Positions 52,291-61,204 of a DNA stretch of 64,000 nt are shown piece after piece. Both the position numbers and the translations under genes were made by a program. Where the stretch lies: assembly GCA_963974915.1 (NCBI GenBank), contig CAXBES010000014.1, positions 1 to 64,000 on the forward strand. Direction: 5' to 3'. This DNA is from CAXBES01 sp963974915 (GTDB taxonomy: Bacteria; Bacteroidota; Bacteroidia; Flavobacteriales; Flavobacteriaceae). The notes under the pieces were generated by a model. The model was not told where the DNA came from. It worked only from the letters and a program-made list of their open reading frames with translations, and did no database searches. How positions within the stretch are numbered: the first letter of the stretch is position 1; every line of letters starts with the position of its first letter.

Positions 52291-55149
52291 TTATCCGACT
52301 ATATTTACGATCTTCCCGGGTACAATTATTATCTTTTTAGGTGTTCTACCCTCCAAATAATGCTGGGTTTTCTCATTTGACATAACGGCAGTTTCTATGT
52401 CATCTTTACTCATATCTAATGGTAATTCGAGCGTAAAACGCATTTTTCCATTAAACGATATTGGATATTCTTTACTACTTTCTATAAGATGTTTTTCTTC
52501 AAACTTCGGAAAGGCCGCCGTTGCAATACTTCCCGAATGCCCTAACTTGTTATAAATTTCTTCGGCAATGTGAGGTGCGTAAGGAGAAATTAAAATGATC
52601 AAGGGTTCTAAGATCTCTCGGGCGGTACATTTTTGTGCCGAAAGTTCATTGACAGCGATCATAAATGTTGAAACAGAAGTATTAAAACTGAAATTCTCTA
52701 TATCTTCCTCAACCTTTTTTATGGTCTTATGAAGCGTCTTAAGATTTTCCTTTGAAGCAGCCTCATCACTCACATTAAAAGTCTCATCTACCCCTGTATG
52801 GTACAACTTCCACAACTTTTTCAGAAAACTATGCACCCCAGTAATTCCGGCGGTACTCCATGGTTTTGCCTGCTCCAACGGACCTAAGAACATCTCGTAC
52901 ATACGCAAGGTATCGGCTCCGTATTGCTTACAAATATCGTCCGGATTGACGACGTTGTATTTCGATTTCGACATTTTTTCAACTTCTCGTGTAACCTTAA
53001 AAGTTCCGTCCTCCTCGGTAATAAAAGTTGCGTCCTTAAAATCTTCCCGCCACTTCTTAAACCCTTCTATATCCAGTTCATTAGACGCATTTACCAAAGA
53101 AACATCTACATGAATAAGTCTTCCTGTGTAATTGCCTGAAACTTTTTTGGAAACGATCAAATTATCTTCATCCGAAAGAAAAACAAACGCACTCTCTCCC
53201 AGTATCATTCCCTGATTGATCAACTTTTTAAAGGGTTCGTCTACTTTTAAAAATCCGCGATCGTACAAAAATTTTACCCAAAACCTACTGTATAAGAGGT
53301 GTCCGGTAGCATGTTCGCTTCCTCCTAAATACAGATCTACATTTTCCCAATAATCCATGGCTTCTTCCGAAGCTAAAGCTTTATTATTATTAGGATCCAT
53401 ATACCTGAACATATAGCAGCTACTTCCTGCCCAGCCGGGCATAGTGTTCAACTCTAACGGGAATACAGTCTCCTGATCAATTAATTTATTGCTAACCACT
53501 TCGTTTTTTACAGTATCCCATGCCCAAACCTCGGCACGACCTAAAGGTGGTTCTCCGGTTTCGGTAGGTAAATATTTTTCAACTTCCGGAAGACGTAAGG
53601 GTAAATGTTCCAGAGCGATCATTTGCGGCATTCCTTTTTTGTAATATACGGGAAACGGCTCACCCCAATAGCGCTGACGAGAAAATACAGCGTCTCTAAG
53701 GCGATAGTTTATCTTTCCTTTCCCGGCGTTTTTACTTTCTAAGGCTTCAATTGCCTTTTGCGTTGCTTCTTTATAGTTAAGACCATTCAGGAAATCGCTA
53801 TTTGCAATGATCGTTTTTTCTTTATCAGCAAAAGCTTCTTCCGAAATATCCACCCCTTCAAAAACATTGGGTATCGCTATTCCGAAGTGCTTTGCAAAAT
53901 CATAATCACGTTGATCCCCGCAAGGAACACTCATTACAGCACCGGTTCCGTAGCCAGCCAAAACATAATCGCCAATCCAAATAGGAATATCTTCGCCGGT
54001 AAAGGGATGTACAGCATACGAACCTGTAAACACACCACTAATGGTTTTTACATCGGCCATACGCTCTCTTTCACTTCTTTTTGCAGTAGCCTCGATATAC
54101 TTTCCAACATCAATTCGTTGCTCGATAGTTGTAAGTCGGTCAACAAGATCGTGTTCCGGGGCCAGCGTCATAAAACTCACTCCGAAAATAGTATCGGGAC
54201 GGGTTGTAAATACTTCAATTACCTCATCCCCATTCTTTACCTTAAAGTGAACACTTGCTCCTTTAGAGCGACCAATCCAGTTAGTTTGTGAGTCAATTAA
54301 AGGTTGCGGCCAGTCTATCGTTTCTAAACCATCCAGCAAACGTTGAGCGTAAGATGTAATTCGCATGCTCCATTGTGTCATTTTTTTGCGTACTACAGGA
54401 AAGCCCCCGCGTTCTGAAACACCATTGACAATTTCGTCGTTTGCGAGTACGGTTTTTAATTGCGGACACCAATTTACTTCAGTTTCGGCTAAATAAGTAA
54501 GTCGGTACTTTAGTAAAACTTTTTCTTTCTTTTCTTCGGAAAAAGAATTCCATTGTTCTGCGGTAAAAATAGATGTGTCTATTTCACAAGACGCATTAAT
54601 CCCTTCATTCCCCTCTTCAGAAAAAACCTTTACCAATTCAGAAATAGGCAGTGCCTTTTCGTGTGTTTTGCAATACCAGGACTCGAACAGTTGGATAAAG
54701 ATCCATTGTGTCCACTTATAATAGGCAGGATCGGAAGTACGAAGCTCTCTATTCCAATCGAATGAGAAACCTATTTTATCCAGCTGTTTTCTATATCCTT
54801 CAATTTCATTCCCCAGATTATCGATTCCACCCTCAATATTCACTTTGGTGGTTTGCGCAGGATGCTGACCCGTTTGTATCGCATATTGTTCTGCCGGCAA
54901 ACCGAAGCTGTCATAACCCATGGGATGAAGAACGTTAAAACCTTTGTGGCGTTTATAGCGTGCATAAACGTCGCTCGCAATATAACCTAACGGATGTCCA
55001 ACGTGAAGACCGGCACCTGAAGGGTATGGAAACATATCCAACACATAGTACTTGGGCTTTTCACTGGAATTTTCGGCTTTGAACGTATTATTTTTGGACC
55101 AATACTCTTGCCATTTGGCTTCAATTTCGTTAAAATGGTAATTGCTCAT
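52291..55149 (-). CDS. leuS: leucyl-tRNA synthetase
   Basis: 952 aa, longer than the ~860 of E. coli. HIGH motif as HVGHPLGY, KMSKS as VEKMSKSKYN, CP1 editing domain with TRPDTIFGVSFM. The extra length includes an insert near 640-730 (FVFLSDEDNLIVSKK, GTFKVTREVEKMS) usual in Bacteroidetes LeuS. Essential. Confidence 0.97.
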   Translation of the reverse strand: MSNYHFNEIEAKWQEYWSKNNTFKAENSSEKPKYYVLDMFPYPSGAGLHVGHPLGYIASDVYARYKRHKGFNVLHPMGYDSFGLPAEQYAIQTGQHPAQTTKVNIEGGIDNLGNEIEGYRKQLDKIGFSFDWNRELRTSDPAYYKWTQWIFIQLFESWYCKTHEKALPISELVKVFSEEGNEGINASCEIDTSIFTAEQWNSFSEEKKEKVLLKYRLTYLAETEVNWCPQLKTVLANDEIVNGVSERGGFPVVRKKMTQWSMRITSYAQRLLDGLETIDWPQPLIDSQTNWIGRSKGASVHFKVKNGDEVIEVFTTRPDTIFGVSFMTLAPEHDLVDRLTTIEQRIDVGKYIEATAKRSERERMADVKTISGVFTGSYAVHPFTGEDIPIWIGDYVLAGYGTGAVMSVPCGDQRDYDFAKHFGIAIPNVFEGVDISEEAFADKEKTIIANSDFLNGLNYKEATQKAIEALESKNAGKGKINYRLRDAVFSRQRYWGEPFPVYYKKGMPQMIALEHLPLRLPEVEKYLPTETGEPPLGRAEVWAWDTVKNEVVSNKLIDQETVFPLELNTMPGWAGSSCYMFRYMDPNNNKALASEEAMDYWENVDLYLGGSEHATGHLLYSRFWVKFLYDRGFLKVDEPFKKLINQGMILGESAFVFLSDEDNLIVSKKVSGNYTGRLIHVDVSLVNASNELDIEGFKKWREDFKDATFITEEDGTFKVTREVEKMSKSKYNVVNPDDICKQYGADTLRMYEMFLGPLEQAKPWSTAGITGVHSFLKKLWKLYHTGVDETFNVSDEAASKENLKTLHKTIKKVEEDIENFSFNTSVSTFMIAVNELSAQKCTAREILEPLIILISPYAPHIAEEIYNKLGHSGSIATAAFPKFEEKHLIESSKEYPISFNGKMRFTLELPLDMSKDDIETAVMSNEKTQHYLEGRTPKKIIIVPGKIVNIVG

Positions 55150-55245
55150 GGAAATTTTTTCAGGTAAAACAGGAACTCTTTGGCGAGTGCTTCAGAATTT
55201 AGCGACAAATTTAACATTTCTTGAAAGAAGAACTATTCTATCTAT

Positions 55246-56106
55246 TTAAAAATTTGGATGTAATAACTTTCCCGAATACAAAACCCAGATCATTGATAAA
55301 ATCGCGGATATGTTCATTGCAATTCCGAAGAACTTCATTTGCTCTAAGCTGTACGGATTTCCTTTAAAAATGAAAAATACATCTATAAGCAACCAAACCG
55401 AAAAAACAGCTAGAAACCCTGCAAGCACAAGATCATCGAACCAAAAATACAGGATGAAGACTTCAGAAATAAGTAGAAACAACATCAAATACTTTGTCTT
55501 TCTTCTTCCAATAAGTGTTGCAGTAGTTCTTTTCTGCGCAGCCAGATCGGGTTCAATATCCATTATTTCACCTGCAATATGTGCCTGAAAAGCAAACAGC
55601 GACAAATAGACGATCGTTTGCCAAGGAAGCATTTCCAGGTCATTCAACACAATGCTAAAGAAAGCTGTAAAAACATATCCAACCTGAATAAAGATTTCGA
55701 ACGGAGGTCTCTCTTTAAATCTAAAAGGTCTAAAATTGTAGCTAATGTTTATCAGGATCATAAATAGCAGGAGGAAAAACATTTTCCAGCCCGCCAGCAT
55801 TGTAAAAAGGATGAGAAAGGGAAATAAAACAAAGGTAATTCTCTTCGGAATTGTCGCCAATTCAGCTTTAGAATAATTAGCTCCAAATAAAAAGTTGCCC
55901 TTTCTCTTGTTTAAAATGTCTGCCGAAACATCGTTATAATCGTTTAATCCATACACCAAATAATTTAGCGGAAAGGTTACAAAGGTAAGCCCAAGCCAAA
56001 ACACTGGGTTGTTCCAAAAACCAGATTCGATGGTAAACGGAACTAAATAGATCCAAATAGTGGGAAACCACAATCCAGGACGCGAAATCTTTAAATCCTT
56101 TAGCAA
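55246..56106 (-). CDS. UbiA-family prenyltransferase
   Basis: 286 aa, about eight transmembrane helices, starts at TTG (no ATG available in frame). Prenyl-binding motif GLNDYNDVSAD and second Asp-rich motif GEIMDIEPDL. Adds a polyprenyl chain to an aromatic or lipid acceptor; the acceptor is not identifiable. Confidence 0.83.
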   Translation of the reverse strand: MLKDLKISRPGLWFPTIWIYLVPFTIESGFWNNPVFWLGLTFVTFPLNYLVYGLNDYNDVSADILNKRKGNFLFGANYSKAELATIPKRITFVLFPFLILFTMLAGWKMFFLLLFMILINISYNFRPFRFKERPPFEIFIQVGYVFTAFFSIVLNDLEMLPWQTIVYLSLFAFQAHIAGEIMDIEPDLAAQKRTTATLIGRRKTKYLMLFLLISEVFILYFWFDDLVLAGFLAVFSVWLLIDVFFIFKGNPYSLEQMKFFGIAMNISAILSMIWVLYSGKLLHPNF

Positions 56107-56186
56107 ATTTTTGATAAGGTTTCCATTATGAGTTCTATCAAATTTAATCTTATTATAACAATGTTCAAACTTTAAACGTTACATAC

Positions 56187-56215
56187 TTGCAGAAATAAAA
56201 ATCATTGTATTTTTG
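56187..56215 (+). promoter_or_regulatory. promoter of ftsX operon
   Basis: TTG (56187-56189) and TATTTTTG (56208-56215) separated by 18 bp, a good Bacteroidetes pair; leader about 35 nt. Confidence 0.6.
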
Positions 56216-56254
56216 TTAAAGCAACGACGTTAAGCAAAGCACAACAGAAATTTT

Positions 56255-57133
56255 ATGGCTTCATCTTTTGAAAAGTATCAAAAACGCAGATTGATCTCTT
56301 CCTATTTCTCTGTGGTGATTAGTATCTCGTTGGTATTGTTCTTATTAGGTCTGTTAGGGCTTTTAGTTTTAAACACGAAGAAAGTCGCAGATCACTTTAA
56401 AGAAAAAATTGCGCTTACCGTATATTTGAAAGACACGGCCAAAGAGGTTGAGATCACACAGTTAAAACAGAGTCTGGCTCTCGCTGAGTATACTAAGTCG
56501 GCTACATTTATATCTAAAGAGCAAGCTGCAGAAGAACACAGTGCAACTATTGGTGAGAATTTTATGGAATTCTTAGGCTATAATCCTCTGCAAAACAGTA
56601 TTGATGTTTATTTGTTAGCAGATTATGTTTCACCTTCTAAACTAGAAGAAATTACCAACGAAATAATTACCAAAGACTTTGTAGAAGAAGTAATATACGA
56701 CAAGCCATTAATTGCGCTTCTCAATGATAACGTAAAAAAAATAAGCTTTTGGGTGTTAATTATAAGTGGATTATTCACTTTTATCGCTGTACTGCTCATA
56801 AACAGTTCTATAAGGCTTTCGGTATATGCAAAGCGCTTTACGATCAAAACAATGCAGATGGTTGGCGCAACCAAACGTTTTATACGACGTCCTTTTATAT
56901 GGAAAAGCGTTAAACTAGGGGTTTTGGGTGCTATTCTTGCCATGATAGGCATGGCAATCGTACTTTATTACCTAAACAAAACCTTCCCCGAATTGCAGTT
57001 ACTAAAAGATAAAGTCTTACTCATTTTACTTTTTGCATTTATCTTTTGCATGGGGCTGTTTATTACCTGGATTAGTACGTTTTTCGCAACACAACGTTTT
57101 TTAAATCTACGTACCGATGAACTATACTATTAA
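56255..57133 (+). CDS. ftsX: cell-division ABC permease FtsX
   Basis: 292 aa. Four membrane helices (one near the N-terminus, three in the C-terminal half), large periplasmic loop with KEKIALTVYLKDTAKEVEI, and C-terminal KTMQMVGATKRFIRRPFIWKS. Works with FtsE to activate peptidoglycan hydrolysis at the septum; ftsE is not in the window. Heads a run of coupled genes. Confidence 0.93.
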   Translation: MASSFEKYQKRRLISSYFSVVISISLVLFLLGLLGLLVLNTKKVADHFKEKIALTVYLKDTAKEVEITQLKQSLALAEYTKSATFISKEQAAEEHSATIGENFMEFLGYNPLQNSIDVYLLADYVSPSKLEEITNEIITKDFVEEVIYDKPLIALLNDNVKKISFWVLIISGLFTFIAVLLINSSIRLSVYAKRFTIKTMQMVGATKRFIRRPFIWKSVKLGVLGAILAMIGMAIVLYYLNKTFPELQLLKDKVLLILLFAFIFCMGLFITWISTFFATQRFLNLRTDELYY

Positions 57134-57488
57134 ACCAATTGCATTACTCTGTTTATTCGCCTTTCTTCTGAATGGCTGTATGATCGTTGATCCAAGGCCT
57201 GAAGATTGTGATATAAAAGAAATAACGGTTTCTAAAATTTCTGAAGGTGGTGTAAAAGATATCGTTTTTACTGAAGAGAATGGAGATTTCTATTACATTA
57301 ATAGAGGGCTTGAACAAGGCTTAACTCTTGAACAAATGGAGGAAAATGTTTTAAATAAAACTGTTACCTTGCACCTTCCAAGGATTATAACAGGAACTTC
57401 AAATCATATTGCACAATTAGAAATTAGCGGCGATATTGTATTTACTGAGTTTTCGAACAAGTTGGAATCTGCTATATTAAAAGATTAA
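57117..57488 (+). CDS. small lipoprotein of unknown function
   Basis: 123 aa. Lipobox in IALLCLFAFLLNGC, then DPRPEDCD with one further Cys. Starts 17 bp inside ftsX. No family recognised. Its position in the ftsX-DUF3098-uppP unit suggests an envelope role. Confidence 0.65.
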   Translation: MNYTIKPIALLCLFAFLLNGCMIVDPRPEDCDIKEITVSKISEGGVKDIVFTEENGDFYYINRGLEQGLTLEQMEENVLNKTVTLHLPRIITGTSNHIAQLEISGDIVFTEFSNKLESAILKD

Positions 57489-57493
57489 AGATC

Positions 57494-57751
57494 ATGGGAG
57501 AGAAAAAACGCAAAGAGGCTATTACGAAGAACTTTGTATTTGAGCGTAAAAACTACAAATTCATGCTTATAGGAATCGCTTTTATAGCCCTTGGCTTTAT
57601 TTTAATGACTGGAGGTGGAAGCGATGACCCCAATGTTTTTAATCCTGAAATCTACAGCTGGAGACGAATTAGATTAGCTCCCGCATTGATTCTCATTGGT
57701 TTTGGAATTGAAGTGTACGCAATTTTGTTGAATCCCAACAAGGAAAAATAA
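57494..57751 (+). CDS. DUF3098 membrane protein
   Basis: 85 aa with two transmembrane helices (FMLIGIAFIALGFILM and LAPALILIGFGIEVYAIL) and the DUF3098 core FVFERKNYKFML. Usually found between ftsX and uppP in Bacteroidetes. Function unknown. Confidence 0.85.
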   Translation: MGEKKRKEAITKNFVFERKNYKFMLIGIAFIALGFILMTGGGSDDPNVFNPEIYSWRRIRLAPALILIGFGIEVYAILLNPNKEK

Positions 57752-57754
57752 TTA

Positions 57755-58549
57755 ATGGACAGTCTTGATGCGATTATCCTTGGTATCATTCAAGGGTTTA
57801 CCGAATTCTTACCCGTTTCTTCCAGTGGTCACCTGGAATTGGGCAAGGCTATTTTAGGCGACACATCCATTCCGGAGGAAAGCTTGCTCTTTACTGTTGT
57901 TTTACACTTTGCTACTGCGTTAAGCACTATTGTAGTTTTTAGAAAAGACATCCGGGAGATCTTAAACGGTTTATTCAAGTTTAAATGGAATGAGGAAACA
58001 AAATTCATCGTAAAGATCATTATTTCAATGCTTCCCGCCGCGATTGTTGGAATTCTTTTTGAAGAACAACTTGAAGCCTTCTTTGGAGGAAATATCGCCT
58101 TTGTAGGTTTTATGCTAATTATAACGGCTCTGCTACTCTGGCTCGCAGATAGAGCCAAAAACACCGGCAAGCCCGTTAGCTACAACAATGCATTTATAAT
58201 TGGTATCTCCCAAGCAATAGCGATGCTTCCGGGAATCTCACGAAGCGGTGCCACTATTTCTACCTCCGTTTTATTAGGGAATGACAAAAGTAAGGCGGCT
58301 CGCTTTTCCTTTCTTATGGTTGTACCTTTAATTTTCGGCAAGATCGCCAAAGATATTTTAAGTGGAGATCTGGCTTCCGAAACTGCTAATTTTACGACCC
58401 TCGGATTAGGTTTTGCAGCAGCATTTATTTGCGGACTTATTGCCTGTACCTGGATGATAAAACTCGTTAAAAACAGTAAACTTTCCTACTTTGCAATTTA
58501 CTGCCTGGTCATCGGACTGGTCGCAATTGGAGTAGGACTTTACATCTAG
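57755..58549 (+). CDS. uppP: undecaprenyl-diphosphate phosphatase
   Basis: 264 aa, 7-8 transmembrane helices. Active-site motifs GFTEFLPVSSSGHLELG and PGISRSGATIS. Recycles undecaprenyl diphosphate for cell-wall synthesis. Three bp after DUF3098 and three bp before truB. Confidence 0.96.
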   Translation: MDSLDAIILGIIQGFTEFLPVSSSGHLELGKAILGDTSIPEESLLFTVVLHFATALSTIVVFRKDIREILNGLFKFKWNEETKFIVKIIISMLPAAIVGILFEEQLEAFFGGNIAFVGFMLIITALLLWLADRAKNTGKPVSYNNAFIIGISQAIAMLPGISRSGATISTSVLLGNDKSKAARFSFLMVVPLIFGKIAKDILSGDLASETANFTTLGLGFAAAFICGLIACTWMIKLVKNSKLSYFAIYCLVIGLVAIGVGLYI

Positions 58550-58552
58550 CCA

Positions 58553-59242
58553 ATGACAGCAGAGGATTTTAAAGAAGGGAAAGTATTGCTAATTGATAAA
58601 CCATTGGAGTGGACTTCCTTTCAAGTGGTAAATAAAGTAAGATGGTTGATCAAGAGGCGATTTCAGCTAAAAAAAATAAAGGTAGGGCATGCCGGAACTT
58701 TAGATCCATTAGCCAGCGGATTATTGATTTTATGTACCGGTAAATTCACAAAGCAAATTGAAACCTTCCAGGCTCAAGAGAAAGAATACACAGGAACAAT
58801 TACACTTGGAGCCACTACACCAAGTTATGATCTTGAAACTGAAATTGACAAAACTTTCAGTATTGAAGGGATTACTTCGGAAAAAATAATCGCTACAGCC
58901 AAGCTTTTCACCGGGGAGATACTTCAGCAACCTCCCGTATTTTCAGCATTAAAAAAAGAAGGAAAACGCTTATACGAATTTGCCAGGGCCGGTGAAAGAG
59001 TTGATATTCCGAAGAGAAAAATAACTGTCTCAACATTCGAAATCACTAAAATTGACCTTCCCGAGATCAACTTCAGAGTGGCCTGTAGTAAAGGAACTTA
59101 CATTCGCTCTTTAGCTCATGATTTTGGTAAAGCCTTAGACAACGGCGCTCACCTTTCGGCTTTAAGAAGAACTAAAATTGGAGAATTTAATGTTGAAAAT
59201 GCAATTTCAATCACCACTTTCGAAGATCGATTAAGCGAGTAA
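58553..59242 (+). CDS. truB: tRNA pseudouridine-55 synthase
   Basis: 229 aa. Catalytic D51 in GHAGTLDPLASG, plus KEGKRLYEFARAG and ACSKGTYIRSLAHDFG. Lacks the extended C-terminal PUA domain, common in this phylum. Last gene of the ftsX unit. Confidence 0.95.
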   Translation: MTAEDFKEGKVLLIDKPLEWTSFQVVNKVRWLIKRRFQLKKIKVGHAGTLDPLASGLLILCTGKFTKQIETFQAQEKEYTGTITLGATTPSYDLETEIDKTFSIEGITSEKIIATAKLFTGEILQQPPVFSALKKEGKRLYEFARAGERVDIPKRKITVSTFEITKIDLPEINFRVACSKGTYIRSLAHDFGKALDNGAHLSALRRTKIGEFNVENAISITTFEDRLSE

Positions 59243-59335
59243 ATTAAAATGATAACACCGTTAAAACGTTCTTAATCAACTGTAAATTTTCTGTAGTTGT
59301 GTGTATTTTCGCAATAAATTTCGGTTATTGTATAC

Positions 59336-60067
59336 ATGAATTTCAACTATTCGTATAGAGCTCTATTAATTACCTCTCTACTTTTTGGCATACTTTTCTT
59401 GTTAATGACGAGCATTAATTTATCTAAGTATAAAGAAAAAGCAGAGGAAATAATTGATGTAGATTATACCATCGATGAGAGTATTCTTGAAGAGGAAGAG
59501 CCCGAAGATCTTGCAACTATTACAAATCCAAGAATTAGTCCGGAAACTCACAGAGCCTTTAATGAAGCCGAAAAATTTATTCAGGAGATTGAACAGGAAC
59601 GAGAAGAACTCTCCGAAACCACCGAAGGTAAATTAGAGGCTATAGACGCCGCAATTGAAGACTCTCAAATTTCGAATACTGGGGACGGTGTGACTGCTGC
59701 TGAAAAAGCCAAAATTAAAAAAGATAAAGACAAATCGGAAGGCACCAAGAAAACAGAAAAAGTGGCGACTATTAGATCTTCCAATAGAAATAGTACGAAT
59801 AGTTACCGACTAGTGAATAGAAGTGCAATATATTTTCCAAATCCGGTATACACCTGCGAAGGAGGAGGTAAAGTTGTAATTTCCATAGAAGTAAACGAAT
59901 TTGGCTCAGTTAAAAAAGCTTCTTATAATCAGCGTCAATCTACCACCAGAAATCAATGTTTAATAGATAGTGCCTTGGAATATGCAGTTCTGGCAAGGTT
60001 TACTACAGATGCATCAAGAGACAAGCAATTAGGCACTATTACCTATAATTTTCCGGGACAGAATTAA
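59336..60067 (+). CDS. TonB-like membrane-anchored protein
   Basis: 243 aa. One membrane helix (about 8-25), a long charged periplasmic helix region, and a C-terminal TonB-like domain VVISIEVNEFGSVKKASYN with two Cys. No Pro-rich linker as in classic TonB, so a divergent member. Possibly energises an outer-membrane transporter; unproved. Confidence 0.65.
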   Translation: MNFNYSYRALLITSLLFGILFLLMTSINLSKYKEKAEEIIDVDYTIDESILEEEEPEDLATITNPRISPETHRAFNEAEKFIQEIEQEREELSETTEGKLEAIDAAIEDSQISNTGDGVTAAEKAKIKKDKDKSEGTKKTEKVATIRSSNRNSTNSYRLVNRSAIYFPNPVYTCEGGGKVVISIEVNEFGSVKKASYNQRQSTTRNQCLIDSALEYAVLARFTTDASRDKQLGTITYNFPGQN

Positions 60068-60109
60068 TAGGAAGGTCTTATATTTTTTATCTTTAAGTTC
60101 TAAAGAAAA

Positions 60110-60676
60110 ATGATGGAAAAAATAAGATGTCCGTGGTGTGGAAATGACCCATTATACATAAAATATCACGATACAGAATGGGGAGTTCCGGTTTATGATG
60201 ACGACATCCTTTTCGAATTCTTAATCTTAGAAACCTTTCAGGCCGGTTTGAGTTGGATCACTATTCTTAAAAAAAGAGACAACTTTAGGAAGGCGTTTAA
60301 TAATTTTGACTTTCAGAAAATTGCCAATTACGACGAGAAGAAAATTGAAGCGTTGTTAGAGGATTCTGGTATTATTAGAAATAAATTAAAAGTGAGATCT
60401 GCGGTTTCGAATGCGAAGGAGTATATAAAAATTCGAGAAGAATTTGGGAGCTTCAGTAATTATTTCTGGAAATTTACTAACGGAAAACCTATAAAGAATT
60501 CGTTGCATTCTATGGATGATGCTCAGGCAACAAGCCCTTTAAGTGATGGTATTAGTAAAGATCTAAAGAAAAGAGGTTTTAAATTTGTGGGAAGTACAGT
60601 AATGTACGCGTATATGCAGGCTGTAGGTATGGTCAATGACCATCTCACAACTTGTTTTAGATATAATTTAGATTAG
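60110..60676 (+). CDS. tag: DNA-3-methyladenine glycosylase I
   Basis: 188 aa. Zinc ligands C7 (CPWCG), H20 (KYHDTEWG), H178 and C182 (NDHLTTCF), and the catalytic region FEFLILETFQAGLSW. Removes 3-methyladenine. Overlaps the convergent small TPR gene by 4 bp. Confidence 0.95.
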   Translation: MMEKIRCPWCGNDPLYIKYHDTEWGVPVYDDDILFEFLILETFQAGLSWITILKKRDNFRKAFNNFDFQKIANYDEKKIEALLEDSGIIRNKLKVRSAVSNAKEYIKIREEFGSFSNYFWKFTNGKPIKNSLHSMDDAQATSPLSDGISKDLKKRGFKFVGSTVMYAYMQAVGMVNDHLTTCFRYNLD

Positions 60677-61029
60677 TTTTCTGCTGAACCACTAACAGAT
60701 AAGTACTCATTCGGACTCACTTCAAGATCCAGCGCTTTCAAGGATTGCTTATAGCGATATTTAAGAGTAGCATCTGTTGGCTTTACCTCTTCAAATAATT
60801 TCTCATACCATTCTTTCGCCTTTCTGTAGTCATTCTTGAAGTAATAGGCATTGGCTAGCCTTTCATATATAAATGGAGTTCCGTAACCTTCAACCACCAC
60901 CTGTTCGTATACTTTAACTATATCCACACTGTGGTTAACGTCAATTTTTTTCTTTATTGAGTTTTGAGAATATGAGTCGATCGAGATAAATGCTAAAAGC
61001 ACAAAAAAGACGAGGGAAAGCTTTTTCAT
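60673..61029 (-). CDS. short exported TPR-type protein, possible OmpA-protein remnant
   Basis: 118 aa. Signal peptide MKKLSLVFFVLLAFISIDSYSQ. One TPR-like helix pair, PFIYERLANAYYFKNDYRKAKEWYEKL, resembling the N-terminus of much longer flavobacterial TPR-OmpA proteins; the OmpA part is missing. It ends 24 residues after the TPR. It may be a truncated derivative or a free-standing adaptor. Confidence 0.6.
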   Translation of the reverse strand: MKKLSLVFFVLLAFISIDSYSQNSIKKKIDVNHSVDIVKVYEQVVVEGYGTPFIYERLANAYYFKNDYRKAKEWYEKLFEEVKPTDATLKYRYKQSLKALDLEVSPNEYLSVSGSAEN

Positions 61030-61136
61030 TTTAAGGGATATTAAAATTTAGGAGATAAAAATAGGAAAAATCTTACAAATTACAAGATTTTTCCTACAAA
61101 TAGTTCCTATTGTTAAGGTTTGTTGCCGTAAGAAAC

Positions 61137-61168
61137 AAAAAAGACGGCAATTTTCAGCCGTCTTTTTT
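61137..61168. terminator. bidirectional terminator
   Basis: AAAAAAGACGGC/GCCGTCTTTTTT with loop AATTTTCA, downstream of the peptidylarginine deiminase gene. Confidence 0.85.
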
Positions 61169-61204
61169 GTTAAATTTTTATGATTCCCTCAATAATAACG
61201 GGTC

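Noticed and set aside
53758..54291. 177-codon frame antisense to leuS
   Set aside because: Lies wholly inside a well supported essential gene and shows no domain.
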